Assembly: GCA_022360015.1 (NCBI GenBank)
Contig: JAKSDQ010000331.1
Span: forward strand, 59,925-123,924
Origin: Cytophagales bacterium
Lineage (GTDB): Bacteria > Bacteroidota > Bacteroidia > Cytophagales > Cyclobacteriaceae
DNA length: 64,000 nt
Direction: 5' to 3'
Shown: one piece after another, positions 53,951 through 62,909 of the stretch
Layout: each line of letters opens with the position of its first letter
Position numbering within the stretch: position 1 is the stretch's first letter
Notes under the pieces: generated by a model
Database searches by the model: none
What the model saw: only the letters and a program-made list of their open reading frames with translations
Told to the model about the DNA's origin: nothing
Made by a program: the position numbers and the translations under genes

Positions 53951-56900
53951 ATGAGTTTGCGGGTTTTTACGATTTCAATTTTATTACTTGTTACCACTTT
54001 TACAATAAATGAATCATCAGCGCAGGAAGCCATAGGCACTTTTGGGAAGAACAGAATACAGTACAAGAACTTTGAATGGCGATACTATAGTTCAGATAAC
54101 TTTGATGTATATTTCTACGAAGGAGGTAACAATCTCGCCAAAATGGCCGCTTCTTTTCTCGAAAGTGAGTTTGACAGGTTGACAGATGTGCTTGGCTATC
54201 AGCCTTATTCGAAAACCAAAATATTTCTTTACAATTCAGTCAGCGACTTACAACAAAGCAATGTCGGTGTCAATGAAAACATTTTTACCATAGGGGGGCA
54301 AACCAATTTTGTGAAATCCCAGGTGGAAATCGCTTATCCGGGTACCGTTAGTGCTTTTAAGGAAGAACTGCTCTACCGCATTTCCGAAATGTTGATTAAT
54401 GACATGATGTTTGGGGGCAGTATTACCGACATGTTTCAAAGCGGTTTATTGTTATCACTGCCAGAGTGGTTTTTAGATGGGGCGGCACTGTATGTTGCCA
54501 AAGGCTGGAGCGTGGAAATGGATGATCACGTAAGGGATTTATTTGGAACCAGAAAGTTTAAAAAACTGTCCAGGTTCAGTACGAAAGAAGGCGGCCTGGT
54601 TGGTCAGTCCATCTGGAACTATATCGCTGAGACCTACGGAAGGAGCAACATCTCCTACATATTGAATTTAACGAGGATTATCAGGGACGAAGAAAAAGGC
54701 ATCGCCAATACATTAAGTATTCCCTTCAGAAGATTTTTGGCTGACTGGCAGCAATATTATGCCAATATGGCAACAGGTGTTAATGAAAGCTATGTGTCAG
54801 CAGGTGATGAAGGTAAGTTGCAAAAGAAAAATCGCAAAGAATTTGATTTTAATGCAGTAAGCTTGAGTCCCGGGGGCAACTACATAGCCTATGCTAAAAA
54901 TAATGACGGAAAATATAAGGTAGTGGTCAGGGATAACAGTTCAGGCAAAGAAAGAACAGCACTGGTTGGAGGTTACAAGGTGATTAACCAGGAGATCGAC
55001 TATGAAATACCTATGCTTAGCTGGAAAGATGATCACACCCTTGGGATCATTAATGTGAAAAGGGGCAGAAGCTTCCTTTGGTTGTACGATGTAAACACCA
55101 AAAGCAAATTTAAAAAAGAGTTGGGCAGGTTTAATCAAATCAAGGAATTTGATTTTTCTTCCAATGGAAATCTTGTGGTACTGAGTGCCGATATCAAAGG
55201 CAGGAGTGATATTTTTATCATCAGCCTGAACCGCAATGGCCTGAAAAGGATAACCAATGATATTTATGATGACATAAGTCCCCGGTTTATTCCTAACTCA
55301 AAATCGATTGTTTTCAGTTCCAACAGGGTAAGTGATACCATAGATGTTAAATTTAATGATTACAAGGTTTTGGGAGATAATTATAACCTTTTCATTTATA
55401 ACCTCGATACGACCCGCAATGTGCTTTTCCGGGCTACCAATACCTTGAGCCGGGATTTTAAGCCAATCCCACAGGATGTTAATACGATTTACTACCTGAG
55501 CGACCAGAAAGGCATCTTTAATCTTTACAGGTACACAGTAGATAAAAATTTGTTCACCCAGGTATCTAATTTCAACTATAGTATTAAGGATTATGATATT
55601 GATTTTAATCAGGGGACTTTATCATATATTATGATAAACAGGGGCAGGGATTTTGTATACCTGGATAAATCATTCGACTTTAACAAAAGTATTTTTACCC
55701 CTCAAACCAGACGCCAGGAGGTGCTGCAGGCCAAATTTATAACCAACAGGTTAAATAAATTTAAATTGAATCAGGAACAACAGGCGCAACAGCAGCCTGA
55801 GGCGGAAGAAGCAGCAGAAGAAATTGATGAAAACTCAATCATCGATGAAGCCCTGATAGATGAAATGGAAGTGGATACGGGTGGTGAAACAGATATCATT
55901 GACACTGATAATTATGTTTTTGATAAAGATGTGGTAGAGGAAAAACAAGAGAGCAATGACAACGCAACCTCCTTCCTGTCTAACTATCGTAAGCTGCAAA
56001 AAGAAAGCAAGATAGTGGGCCCTTTACCCTACGAAACACGGTTTAGTGCTGACAATCTGATTACCTCCTGGGTAATTGATCCAATGAGAGGCTTTGGTAT
56101 CCAGTTGGAGGCCAGGATGAACGATATGCTGGAGAATCATCGTTTTTACGGGGGTATTCTGGCGATTACGGATCTCAGAAATAATGATCTTTTTACAGAA
56201 TATCAGTATTTAAAGCATAAAATAGACTTGGGAGCCCGTTATGAGCGAAGGACTATTTCCATGACGGCAGATGAAGATAGTAATATCCGGCAGAGGTACA
56301 CACTGAATAAGGTGGAGTTAAGTGCTTCTTATCCATTGAGCGTTACTTCCAGGTTGAGCTTCAAGCCATTTTATGCGCTGACAAGGTCATTTGATTTGGA
56401 TGACCGGACACTGATTCCGGGCACTCAATTGATACCTATCGATACCGATGCCAGCTATGGGGGTGGTACGGTGGAACTGGTCTTTGACAATTCTTCCGTA
56501 AAAGGGTTGAATTTGTATGAAGGTACAAGGGGTAAAGTATCATTTACGCACTATCAGAGCCTTAATGAAAGTGTAAGACCGAGTTTCAGCAAGTTAATTT
56601 TGGATCTGAGGAACTATCAAAAAATACACAAAGAATTTATATTTGCTACCCGCCTGTTTTATGGCAGATTTTTTGGTACAAATTCACCCAGGTTTTTGCT
56701 CGGCGGCATGGACAACTGGCTTTTCAAAAGAACTGACTCGCAGGAAGGGAATGATCCCCTGGCTATCATATCGGAACAAGATAACAGCAACCTGCTGTTT
56801 GTGGACTATGTTACCAACCTGAGGGGATTTAATTACAACAAATTTAACGGATCAAACGCCATCCTTTTTAACGCCGAACTAAGATTGCCCATCGTGCAAT

Positions 56901-57217
56901 ACCTGAGTAATGGGCCTATCTCTTCTAATTTTTTAAGGAACTTTCAGCTTGTAGGATTCTATGATATCGGATCTTCATGGAACGGTGACCGTTTATGGCC
57001 GGATGAAAACAGTCTGAACAGGGAGTTTATCGGTTCAGAGGAATCGCCATTTGAAGCCTTAATTGACAATTTCAACAGCCCATGGCTATCCAGTTATGGG
57101 TTTGGCGTAAGAACCGTATTTTTAGGTTATTTCATGAAGTTCGATGTCGCCTGGCCTATAGAAGACTATGAGGTGAAATCCACCAAGTTTTACGTGACCC
57201 TGGGATATGATTTTTAA
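53951..57217 (+). CDS. Large exported protein: inactive peptidase-MA-like domain, TolB-like propeller and Omp85-type barrel
   Basis: A 1088-residue protein with a signal peptide ending near 'SSAQ'. Residues about 30-270 resemble peptidase MA ('NFDVYFYEGGNNLAKMAASFLE', 'LPEWFLDGAALYVAKGW') but the zinc HExxH is replaced by 'YRISEM', so no metallopeptidase activity is expected. Residues about 290-600 hold repeats such as 'SPRFIPNSKSIVFSSNRVSD', the PD40/TolB beta-propeller. An acidic Gln/Glu-rich linker (about 615-680) leads to a barrel whose end ('DYVTNLRGF', 'GYFMKFDVAWPIEDYE', 'FYVTLGYDF') has the Omp85 pattern. It is likely an outer-membrane protein with a periplasmic head, of unknown role. 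Confidence 0.8.
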   Translation: MSLRVFTISILLLVTTFTINESSAQEAIGTFGKNRIQYKNFEWRYYSSDNFDVYFYEGGNNLAKMAASFLESEFDRLTDVLGYQPYSKTKIFLYNSVSDLQQSNVGVNENIFTIGGQTNFVKSQVEIAYPGTVSAFKEELLYRISEMLINDMMFGGSITDMFQSGLLLSLPEWFLDGAALYVAKGWSVEMDDHVRDLFGTRKFKKLSRFSTKEGGLVGQSIWNYIAETYGRSNISYILNLTRIIRDEEKGIANTLSIPFRRFLADWQQYYANMATGVNESYVSAGDEGKLQKKNRKEFDFNAVSLSPGGNYIAYAKNNDGKYKVVVRDNSSGKERTALVGGYKVINQEIDYEIPMLSWKDDHTLGIINVKRGRSFLWLYDVNTKSKFKKELGRFNQIKEFDFSSNGNLVVLSADIKGRSDIFIISLNRNGLKRITNDIYDDISPRFIPNSKSIVFSSNRVSDTIDVKFNDYKVLGDNYNLFIYNLDTTRNVLFRATNTLSRDFKPIPQDVNTIYYLSDQKGIFNLYRYTVDKNLFTQVSNFNYSIKDYDIDFNQGTLSYIMINRGRDFVYLDKSFDFNKSIFTPQTRRQEVLQAKFITNRLNKFKLNQEQQAQQQPEAEEAAEEIDENSIIDEALIDEMEVDTGGETDIIDTDNYVFDKDVVEEKQESNDNATSFLSNYRKLQKESKIVGPLPYETRFSADNLITSWVIDPMRGFGIQLEARMNDMLENHRFYGGILAITDLRNNDLFTEYQYLKHKIDLGARYERRTISMTADEDSNIRQRYTLNKVELSASYPLSVTSRLSFKPFYALTRSFDLDDRTLIPGTQLIPIDTDASYGGGTVELVFDNSSVKGLNLYEGTRGKVSFTHYQSLNESVRPSFSKLILDLRNYQKIHKEFIFATRLFYGRFFGTNSPRFLLGGMDNWLFKRTDSQEGNDPLAIISEQDNSNLLFVDYVTNLRGFNYNKFNGSNAILFNAELRLPIVQYLSNGPISSNFLRNFQLVGFYDIGSSWNGDRLWPDENSLNREFIGSEESPFEALIDNFNSPWLSSYGFGVRTVFLGYFMKFDVAWPIEDYEVKSTKFYVTLGYDF

Positions 57218-57282
57218 TGACGGATTATTTCCTTTATTTTTGAGGCCTATTTGGCAAAGTGGCCTAAAATAATTTGTCGTTT

Positions 57283-58161
57283 ATGGTAAAATCTATGACA
57301 GGCTTTGGCCAGTCCAAGCTGGACAACAGCGATGTTAACCTGAGTGTTGAGGTCAAATCCCTTAACTCGAAATTTCTGGATGCATTGATCAAACTGCCGA
57401 GGGAATTTTCAGACAAGGAATTGGAGGTTAAAAATATCATCACAGAGCGTCTGATCCGGGGGAAGACAAGCATCGCTATTACTTTTCAAAAAAAAGAGGC
57501 TCCCATAGTCAAAATGGCCATTAACCGGGGGCTGTTTAATGAGTATTATGAAAGTCTGCAAGCGGTAGCGAAGGAGGCAAATGCCCCTGAACAGGATATT
57601 TTTAAGCTTGCTATTCAAATGCCGGATGTGGTACTGCAGCAGGACTCTGATGAAGATTTGACCAAAGACTGGGAAGTAATTGCAGCACATATTCACCAGG
57701 CCATAGACCAATGTGATGATTTCCGGATTAAGGAGGGGGCCGGGTTACAGCAAAAGCTTTTATCCTATATTGATAACATCGGTGAATTTCTACATAAAAT
57801 CGAAGCACAGGATCCTCAAAGGATTCAGTTGGTTAGAGAAAGGTTAAAGCAAAAAATAGACGAATTGCGTCACGTGGAAAAGGTTGATGAAAACCGCTTT
57901 GAACAGGAACTGATCTATTACATTGAAAAACTTGATATCAACGAAGAGAAAGTACGGCTAAGAAGTCATCTGGATTACTTTGTCGAAGTGCTCGACCACC
58001 CCGAATCACGAGGGAAAAAATTAGGTTTTATTTCGCAGGAAATCGGCCGTGAGATTAATACCATCGGCTCCAAGGCCAATGATGCTACCATACAAAGGTT
58101 TGTGGTGGGCATGAAAGAGGAGTTGGAAAAAATTAAAGAACAATTATTAAACATCCTTTAA
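57283..58161 (+). CDS. YicC family endoribonuclease-like protein
   Basis: A 292-residue protein. The ATG at 57283 gives the family start 'MVKSMTGFGQSKLD' (a TTG at 57274 is less likely). The C-terminal block 'RSHLDYFVEVLDHPESRGKKLGFISQEIGREINTIGSKANDA' is the DUF1732 signature. YicC proteins degrade the RyhB small RNA in E. coli and act as endoribonucleases elsewhere. In this position it lies upstream of a PfkB-type kinase, 8 bases from it. Guanylate kinase (gmk), its common neighbour, is not visible here. Confidence 0.92.
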   Translation: MVKSMTGFGQSKLDNSDVNLSVEVKSLNSKFLDALIKLPREFSDKELEVKNIITERLIRGKTSIAITFQKKEAPIVKMAINRGLFNEYYESLQAVAKEANAPEQDIFKLAIQMPDVVLQQDSDEDLTKDWEVIAAHIHQAIDQCDDFRIKEGAGLQQKLLSYIDNIGEFLHKIEAQDPQRIQLVRERLKQKIDELRHVEKVDENRFEQELIYYIEKLDINEEKVRLRSHLDYFVEVLDHPESRGKKLGFISQEIGREINTIGSKANDATIQRFVVGMKEELEKIKEQLLNIL

Positions 58162-58169
58162 CACTTGTT

Positions 58170-59174
58170 ATGTCAAAGAAATATCATATTTACGGTTTGG
58201 GTAATGCGTTGGTGGATATAGTCACAGAGGTTGACGATGATTTTTTTACCAGGTATAGTATAGAAAAAGGTGTGATGACCCTGGTAAACGAAACGAGGCA
58301 ACATGAATTAATCGAAGCGATCCACCTTCCCGATAGTGATCGCCAATGTGGTGGGTCGGCTGCCAATACAATCATTAGTGCAAGCCAGTTTGGAAGCCGT
58401 TGTTTTTACAGTTGCAAAATAGCCAATGATGAGATGGGGCACTTTTATCTCAGGGACCTGGTGGCGAATCATGTCGATACCAATTTAAATGGTGCCGGCC
58501 TGGCCGACGGTATTACCGGCAGATGTCTGGTGATGACCACAGCTGATGCCCAGCGAACCATGAATACATTTCTGGGTATAACGTCAGACTTTTCACCGAA
58601 AGAGCTGCATGAAGAGGCTATCAGGGATTCTCATTATGTTTACATAGAAGGTTACCTTGTTGCATCCGAAATGGGTAGAGAAGCCATGAAAGTCGCTAAA
58701 AGTATGGCAGAGAAGCATGGCGTGAAAACAGCCCTCACCTTCTCCGATCCCAGTATGATAAAATATTTTAAGAAAGAGATGCGGGAGGTAGTTGGCAAAG
58801 GCGTGGATATGCTGTTTTGCAATGAAGAGGAAGCATGCCTTTTCACAGGAACAGACAATATATTGGAAGCCAGGGAACGGCTTAAATATTTTGCGAAAAA
58901 ATTTGCTATCACCCTCGGAGCCAATGGCGCTTCTATTTTTGATGGAGATACTTTTGTAGATATTGAACCCTATCGTGTAAATGCAGTGGATACCAATGGT
59001 GCCGGTGATATGTTTGCCGGGGCCTTCCTGTACGGTATTACCCACGGGCATACTTATGCCGAGGCTGGCAAAATTGCCAGTCTTGCCTCCTCAAGGGTCG
59101 TAGCTAAATTCGGGCCAAGATTAAAAGCCAACCAAGTACGGGAAATAGTTGATGCGTTATTTAAGGTGGAATAG
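58170..59174 (+). CDS. PfkB family carbohydrate/adenosine kinase
   Basis: A 334-residue ribokinase-fold kinase. The N-terminal 'LGNALVDIVTEVDDDFF' and substrate motif 'GGSAANTIISASQFG' and the catalytic 'NAVDTNGAGDMFAGAFLYGI' (anion hole G-A-G-D) are all intact. The 'GGSAANT' form fits the adenosine kinase branch, often annotated as such in Bacteroidota, but other nucleoside or sugar substrates cannot be excluded. It is translated from a start 8 bases after YicC. Confidence 0.9.
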   Translation: MSKKYHIYGLGNALVDIVTEVDDDFFTRYSIEKGVMTLVNETRQHELIEAIHLPDSDRQCGGSAANTIISASQFGSRCFYSCKIANDEMGHFYLRDLVANHVDTNLNGAGLADGITGRCLVMTTADAQRTMNTFLGITSDFSPKELHEEAIRDSHYVYIEGYLVASEMGREAMKVAKSMAEKHGVKTALTFSDPSMIKYFKKEMREVVGKGVDMLFCNEEEACLFTGTDNILEARERLKYFAKKFAITLGANGASIFDGDTFVDIEPYRVNAVDTNGAGDMFAGAFLYGITHGHTYAEAGKIASLASSRVVAKFGPRLKANQVREIVDALFKVE

Positions 59175-59214
59175 TAGGTGGAAATTAAAATAAAAATGAA
59201 AATGGGGGTGTTGG

Positions 59215-60102
59215 TTATGGTAGCCTGATGGCGCGGTTTGGGTAGTCGGTGATGATTCCGTCTACGCCCCATTCTATCATTAATTTCATTTCAACAGGAT
59301 CGTTGATCGTCCAGGGGATTACCTTGATGTTCTTTTTATGCAGCTTTTCTATTACATTGGCATCGAGCAGTTTGTAGTAGGGGCTGTAGATGGCTGGCTC
59401 AAAGCCAAGTTTTTTTAACTGTGCCTTATAATTCAACTTGTTTTCGACGAGAAAAGCCAGCGTTACCTTGGGGTCCTTTTCATGTAAATACTGCAGCACG
59501 CGAATATCAAACGATTGAATAATCACCCTTTCTAATGGTAAAAGCTGCTTCACCTCGTTATAGACGATGTCGGTAAATTTTTTTGGTGAAGGATGATAAA
59601 TATTATCTCCTCCGGGAGTGCTTTTGATTTCGATGTTGTAATTGACCGGATCCAGGTTATTCTCCCTGATATGCTTCTCCACAATTTCAACCATTTCGCT
59701 TAATAACGGCTTGTGGACAGTAACCTTCTCTTGCTCCGGAAACCGGTCGTTACCCTTTATGCCACAGTCATACTTTCTAATGGTTTCATAGGCCATTTGA
59801 TAAATATTGTGGGATTTTTCGTCGGCATTTTCTATCGCACGGGCGTTTTGATCCAGGCAAATTGCCCCTGACATGTAGGCCTCGTGTGAAATGACGACCT
59901 TTTCATCTTTTGAGATCACCACATCCAACTCCAGCGTAGAGACCCCCAGATCCACGGCTTTGATAAAAGCGTTGATCGTATTCTCAGGCAGTAATCCCCT
60001 GGCCCCTCTGTGGCCCTGAATATCGATTTTTTGGGAAAAGGTTTGGTGAGGCACTATAAAAACGATAAATAAGATGAATAATAGTTTTTTATTCCAATTC
60101 AT
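59215..60102 (-). CDS. Exported glycerophosphodiester phosphodiesterase
   Basis: A 295-residue enzyme with a signal peptide ('LLFILFIVFIVPHQTFSQ'). The GDPD motif 'QGHRGARGLLPENTINAF' is complete with the metal and catalytic residues, and 'TLELDVVISKDEKVVISHE' holds the second catalytic set. It cleaves deacylated phospholipids to glycerol-3-phosphate and an alcohol in the periplasm. It is longer than cytoplasmic GDPD, as expected for an exported form. It converges with the PfkB gene. Confidence 0.93.
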   Translation of the reverse strand: MNWNKKLLFILFIVFIVPHQTFSQKIDIQGHRGARGLLPENTINAFIKAVDLGVSTLELDVVISKDEKVVISHEAYMSGAICLDQNARAIENADEKSHNIYQMAYETIRKYDCGIKGNDRFPEQEKVTVHKPLLSEMVEIVEKHIRENNLDPVNYNIEIKSTPGGDNIYHPSPKKFTDIVYNEVKQLLPLERVIIQSFDIRVLQYLHEKDPKVTLAFLVENKLNYKAQLKKLGFEPAIYSPYYKLLDANVIEKLHKKNIKVIPWTINDPVEMKLMIEWGVDGIITDYPNRAIRLP

Positions 60103-60283
60103 GACGTGGTTGTTACGATACGGGGTAATTTCTTTTCAAAGTATAATGTTAGTGAATAGTTGGTGAATAAATTCCCTAAATTTGTGCTAAATCCGATATT
60201 AATCTTTTGAGATTTGGATTTGACCCATAAAGTAAACTTAATTTTTGAAAAAAGTAGTAATGACCCTGTTAATTATTTAGTAT

Positions 60284-60490
60284 ATGGCCATGTCATTTGA
60301 CAACATAAGAACCGGCAAAAAATATTATTTAAAGAATTTTGGCGAGGAGTCCACCTTCGAAGTTCACGAAGTGATGGGAGATGGAGATTTCAAAGTAAAA
60401 GACATACACACGCTGGAAATGTTTTTTTTGAGCGATCTGGTAAAGTACGGGAAAGGAAAAGACTACCTCTTTGAGGAGGTTGAGGGCTGA
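60284..60490 (+). CDS. Small conserved protein of unknown function
   Basis: A 68-residue frame with a second ATG at 60290. It is short, charged and has no signal or membrane segment: 'NIRTGKKYYLKNFGEESTFEV' and 'DFKVKDIHTLEMFFLSDLVKYGKGKDYLFEE'. The composition and two-strand pattern look like a small SH3-like or barrel fold, similar to small proteins often seen in Cytophagales, but I do not recognise a named family. It lies just before the two tRNA genes. It is likely real because of its natural codon pattern and the absence of overlap. Confidence 0.6.
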   Translation: MAMSFDNIRTGKKYYLKNFGEESTFEVHEVMGDGDFKVKDIHTLEMFFLSDLVKYGKGKDYLFEEVEG

Positions 60491-60569
60491 TTTAATTTTT
60501 TTCAGCTATATTTTTGTAAAAATCAATTTCTATCCTAGATTTGCATTCCAAATTTACGGGGAGCATCCC

Positions 60570-60644
60570 GGGATCTTAGCTCAGTTGGTTCAGAGCACCT
60601 GCCTTACAAGCAGGGGGTCGCTGGTTCGAATCCAGCAGGTCCCA
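60570..60644 (+). tRNA. tRNA-Val (anticodon TAC)
   Basis: A complete cloverleaf: acceptor GGGATCT pairs with AGGTCCC, the D arm is GCTC...GAGC, the anticodon stem CCTGC/GCAGG encloses loop CTTACAA with anticodon TAC, and the T arm contains GGTTCGAATCC. The discriminator base is A and CCA is not encoded. A strong terminator follows at 60658-60690. Confidence 0.97.
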
Positions 60645-60657
60645 CATTGATTATCAG

Positions 60658-60694
60658 GGAGTTGCAAAATTTTATTTTGTAACTCCCTTTTTTA
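60658..60694 (+). terminator. Intrinsic terminator after the first tRNA-Val
   Basis: GGGAGTTGCAAAAT and ATTTTGTAACTCCC form a stem of about 14 bases with one mismatch, followed by TTTTTT. It ends the first tRNA transcript and separates it from the second tRNA. Confidence 0.85.
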
Positions 60695-60747
60695 TTATGC
60701 ACACTTTACGCACACTTTTTTTAAAATTGTTAAAACAGTTTAAGAAA

Positions 60748-60822
60748 GGGCGCTTAGCTCAGTTGGTTCAAAGCACTTGGTTTACACCCAAGGGGTCGGG
60801 GGTTCGAATCCCTCAGCGCCCA
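60748..60822 (+). tRNA. tRNA-Val (anticodon TAC), second gene
   Basis: A complete cloverleaf: acceptor GGGCGCT pairs with AGCGCCC, the anticodon stem CTTGG/CCAAG encloses loop TTTACAC with anticodon TAC, and the T arm contains GGTTCGAATCC. The D stem has one C-A mismatch (GCTC with AAGC). CCA is not encoded. The body differs from the first tRNA-Val although the anticodon is the same. An open frame over this gene is an artefact. Confidence 0.95.
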
Positions 60823-60851
60823 CTTAAAAGTAATGACCTGAAACCGAAAAT

Positions 60852-60894
60852 AAAATCACTCAACTTCTCATTAGAAGTTTTGAGTGTTTTTTCA
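60852..60894 (+). terminator. Intrinsic terminator after the second tRNA-Val
   Basis: A stem with arms ACTCAACTTCT and AGAAGTTTTGAGT (one bulge) and a short CATT loop is followed by G then TTTTTT. It marks the end of the second tRNA transcript. Confidence 0.8.
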
Positions 60895-61030
60895 TAATTT
60901 ACTCCTGGTTAGTTAAGTAATGAACCTCGTTATAAATAATACCATTCCTAAATGTACCGGATTTCAGTATTTAGGGCTTTTTTAACCCTTTCTTTTAATC
61001 TGTCAAAGTAGGAATAACTCATAAAAGAAA

Positions 61031-61531
61031 ATGAAGTTGTACGAACTGCCTCAATCTCTGATTGTGCTCCCTAAGGACAATAAAATTCCGCCATTTGGCT
61101 TGACGATCGATTTTGCCGAGGGTGCATTTGCAGATCATTACTTTGCCCCGAATAATGTCAATGATCTCTGGGCACTGTTGGGAGGGGCTTTTTCACTTTT
61201 GCCGAAGATCTTTTTTGAGATCGAACGGAAAGATTCCCAACTAAAGTTCCAGGGGTTTGGCAACGAACATGGGTTTTGCTTATTTCAGGACACGTACAAG
61301 CATGAGATTCTAATTTTTGGCCAGCCGTCGATAAACGATGACAATCCTGACCTCTTGCAGATCTGGGATGATAGATGGGGACTCACCTATTTTTTGCCCA
61401 GGACAGCACTGGTCGATTTCGAAAAAATGGTCATGCTTGGCAATCAAGTGCTCCAAACAGGAAAGCTACCAGGGCACATTGCTTTCTCGCAGAAGTTCAC
61501 TGATCTCGGTTTGTCCGAGGGATATTGCTAA
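61031..61531 (+). CDS. Hypothetical protein, SUKH/immunity-like size and composition
   Basis: A 166-residue soluble protein with no signal or membrane segment. It is acidic to neutral, rich in aromatic residues ('FGLTIDFAEGAFADHYFAPNNVNDLWALLGGAF', 'QIWDDRWGLTYFLPR'). I do not recognise its family. Its placement, followed by DUF4304-, DUF1871- and other small-protein genes on the same strand, is that of cassette-like immunity genes, but no toxin gene is next to it. Function not assigned. Confidence 0.6.
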   Translation: MKLYELPQSLIVLPKDNKIPPFGLTIDFAEGAFADHYFAPNNVNDLWALLGGAFSLLPKIFFEIERKDSQLKFQGFGNEHGFCLFQDTYKHEILIFGQPSINDDNPDLLQIWDDRWGLTYFLPRTALVDFEKMVMLGNQVLQTGKLPGHIAFSQKFTDLGLSEGYC

Positions 61532-62050
61532 TAACAACTAGCATAGTTCCTGGAATTTCCTGATACTTAACGGGTATCAACCGAAGCATTTTTAGAACTA
61601 CTGTTCTGAGTAACACTTTGACCATTGGAAGTTAGCATAAATGAAATGGGTAAATAAATAAAAAGAGGAGAAGTCACCGCTAACTTCATCAAAGCGATGC
61701 TTTGAATAGGTCTCGGGACTTGCACTCGTATGCCTCTCCAAGATCTTTCTTTTAAACCAAATTGATAGTTGTAGCATCATTAGAATATGATGAAGTTAGC
61801 AGCGAAAAGATAAAAAAAATAACGGGACTTAATAGCGAAAATGCCGATAATATGAACTATGAATGCATAGGGGTTTATCTGTAAGGAACTGATAGTGGGG
61901 ATTGGAAAGTCCGCCACGATTGTGTAATTTTATCCCGGTAGCTATCGGGATTGTGTATGAGGAAAGGACAGTGCTACTGCTTGCCGGTTCTACTTCCTAA
62001 GCATAGTAGTAGTATCGTTTTGTGCCATAAGAATCGGATAAACCATAACT
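61532..62050. other. 519-base non-coding spacer with several hairpins
   Basis: No credible gene. Four short stems are visible: TGATAC/GTATCA (61561-61579), AGAAC/GTTCT (61594-61607), a long-range pair GCTAACTTCATC (61679-61690) with its complement at 61789-61800, and ATCCCG/CGGGAT around 61932-61951, the latter of the CCCGATAGC-type repeat common in Bacteroidota. It separates two accessory genes and may contain remains of a mobile element. Confidence 0.5.
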
Positions 62051-62740
62051 ATGAGCAATTTTAAAGTTAAATTTGACAATCTGATTAAAGAAATTATTGC
62101 TCCGGCGTTCAAGGCAATTGGATTTAAAAAGAAGAACAATAACTTTTATAAATCAACCAATGATTTGATTCAAATATTCAATGTTCGAAAAAGTCAATGG
62201 AATTCGAAAGAAGATATATCCTTTACTTTCAATATTGGATTTTTTAATCCTGATATTTTCAAGAAAACTAGAGATAGACCGATTCCTGATGTTCCAAAAG
62301 AGTATGATTGTTTTATAAGTTTACGTCCGGGATTTATTACTAATAATAAAGATAAATGGTATGAATTGAATGAGAAAGTTAACTACAACAAATTAATAGC
62401 TGAGATAAATTCGGATCTTCAAAATTCAACTATTAGCTTGTTTAACAACTATCAAACTTTGAATTCTATAAAAGATTTAGTTCGTGAATATCCTGATTTA
62501 CAAAAAAAAATGGGAATAACTGCGAGATTTGTATTTATGATGAAAACAAATTCAGAAAAAGAAGCTGTAAATTTTCTTAATTCAGAATATAAGAATGCAC
62601 TGATTCCTAAATCGAGTGTGTCTGTGATTAACTATCCGGATGGTAAAAGAGTTGAGACTCAATCAGAGCCTAAGATAAATCAAGCATATATAGACAGTTT
62701 GATTAAGATCTCAAAAAAGTATAACATTGAACTTAAATAA
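62051..62740 (+). CDS. DUF4304-type protein (possible immunity protein)
   Basis: A 229-residue soluble protein. The first 120 residues show the DUF4304 pattern: 'LIKEIIAPAFKAIGFKKKNNNFYKS' followed by 'ISFTFNIGFFNPDIF'. DUF4304 proteins are common in Rhs- and polymorphic-toxin-linked immunity clusters, though the function is unproven. AT content and codon use look higher in A/T than in the core genes. It is followed by two small genes in the same direction. Confidence 0.75.
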   Translation: MSNFKVKFDNLIKEIIAPAFKAIGFKKKNNNFYKSTNDLIQIFNVRKSQWNSKEDISFTFNIGFFNPDIFKKTRDRPIPDVPKEYDCFISLRPGFITNNKDKWYELNEKVNYNKLIAEINSDLQNSTISLFNNYQTLNSIKDLVREYPDLQKKMGITARFVFMMKTNSEKEAVNFLNSEYKNALIPKSSVSVINYPDGKRVETQSEPKINQAYIDSLIKISKKYNIELK

Positions 62741-62755
62741 AATACGGCACACAAT

Positions 62756-62841
62756 AACTAAGCATTCATGTTCGGCCTATCAGCCATACGAATGCTTAGT
62801 TGTCGGGCGATCTCCCCAGTCGCTCGGCACAGCCGAGTGAC
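62756..62841 (+). repeat. Two adjacent hairpins in an accessory spacer
   Basis: First stem: AACTAAGCATTC (62756-62767) pairs perfectly with GAATGCTTAGTT (62790-62801), and the 22-base loop holds an inner GGC/GCC pair. Second stem: GTCGCTCGGC (62819-62828) and GCCGAGTGAC (62832-62841) with one mismatch. The first stem has attC-like dimensions but its core bases do not match the RYYYAAC/GTTRRRY consensus. Confidence 0.6.
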
Positions 62842-62909
62842 AACCATGGTTAAGGCCTCTGGCCTGGATGAAATCGAACAAGGGGACTATAGGCCATTAA
62901 ACAGGCAAA

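Noticed and set aside
53951..57217. Active peptidase MA metallopeptidase
   Set aside because: The expected HExxH is YRISEM, so the domain looks inactive.
60697..60897. 66-residue open frame over the second tRNA-Val
   Set aside because: Its middle ('AQLVQSTWFTPKGSGVRIPQ') is the translation of the tRNA itself, a known annotation artefact. It ends in the terminator.
61598..61780. 60-residue minus-strand open frame in the accessory spacer
   Set aside because: It crosses the inverted-repeat spacer, has no recognisable motif and no ribosome-binding context.
62741..62909. Integron attC site
   Set aside because: The 12-base stem and inner hairpin have attC-like size, but the conserved RYYYAAC and GTTRRRY cores are absent and no integrase is in the window.
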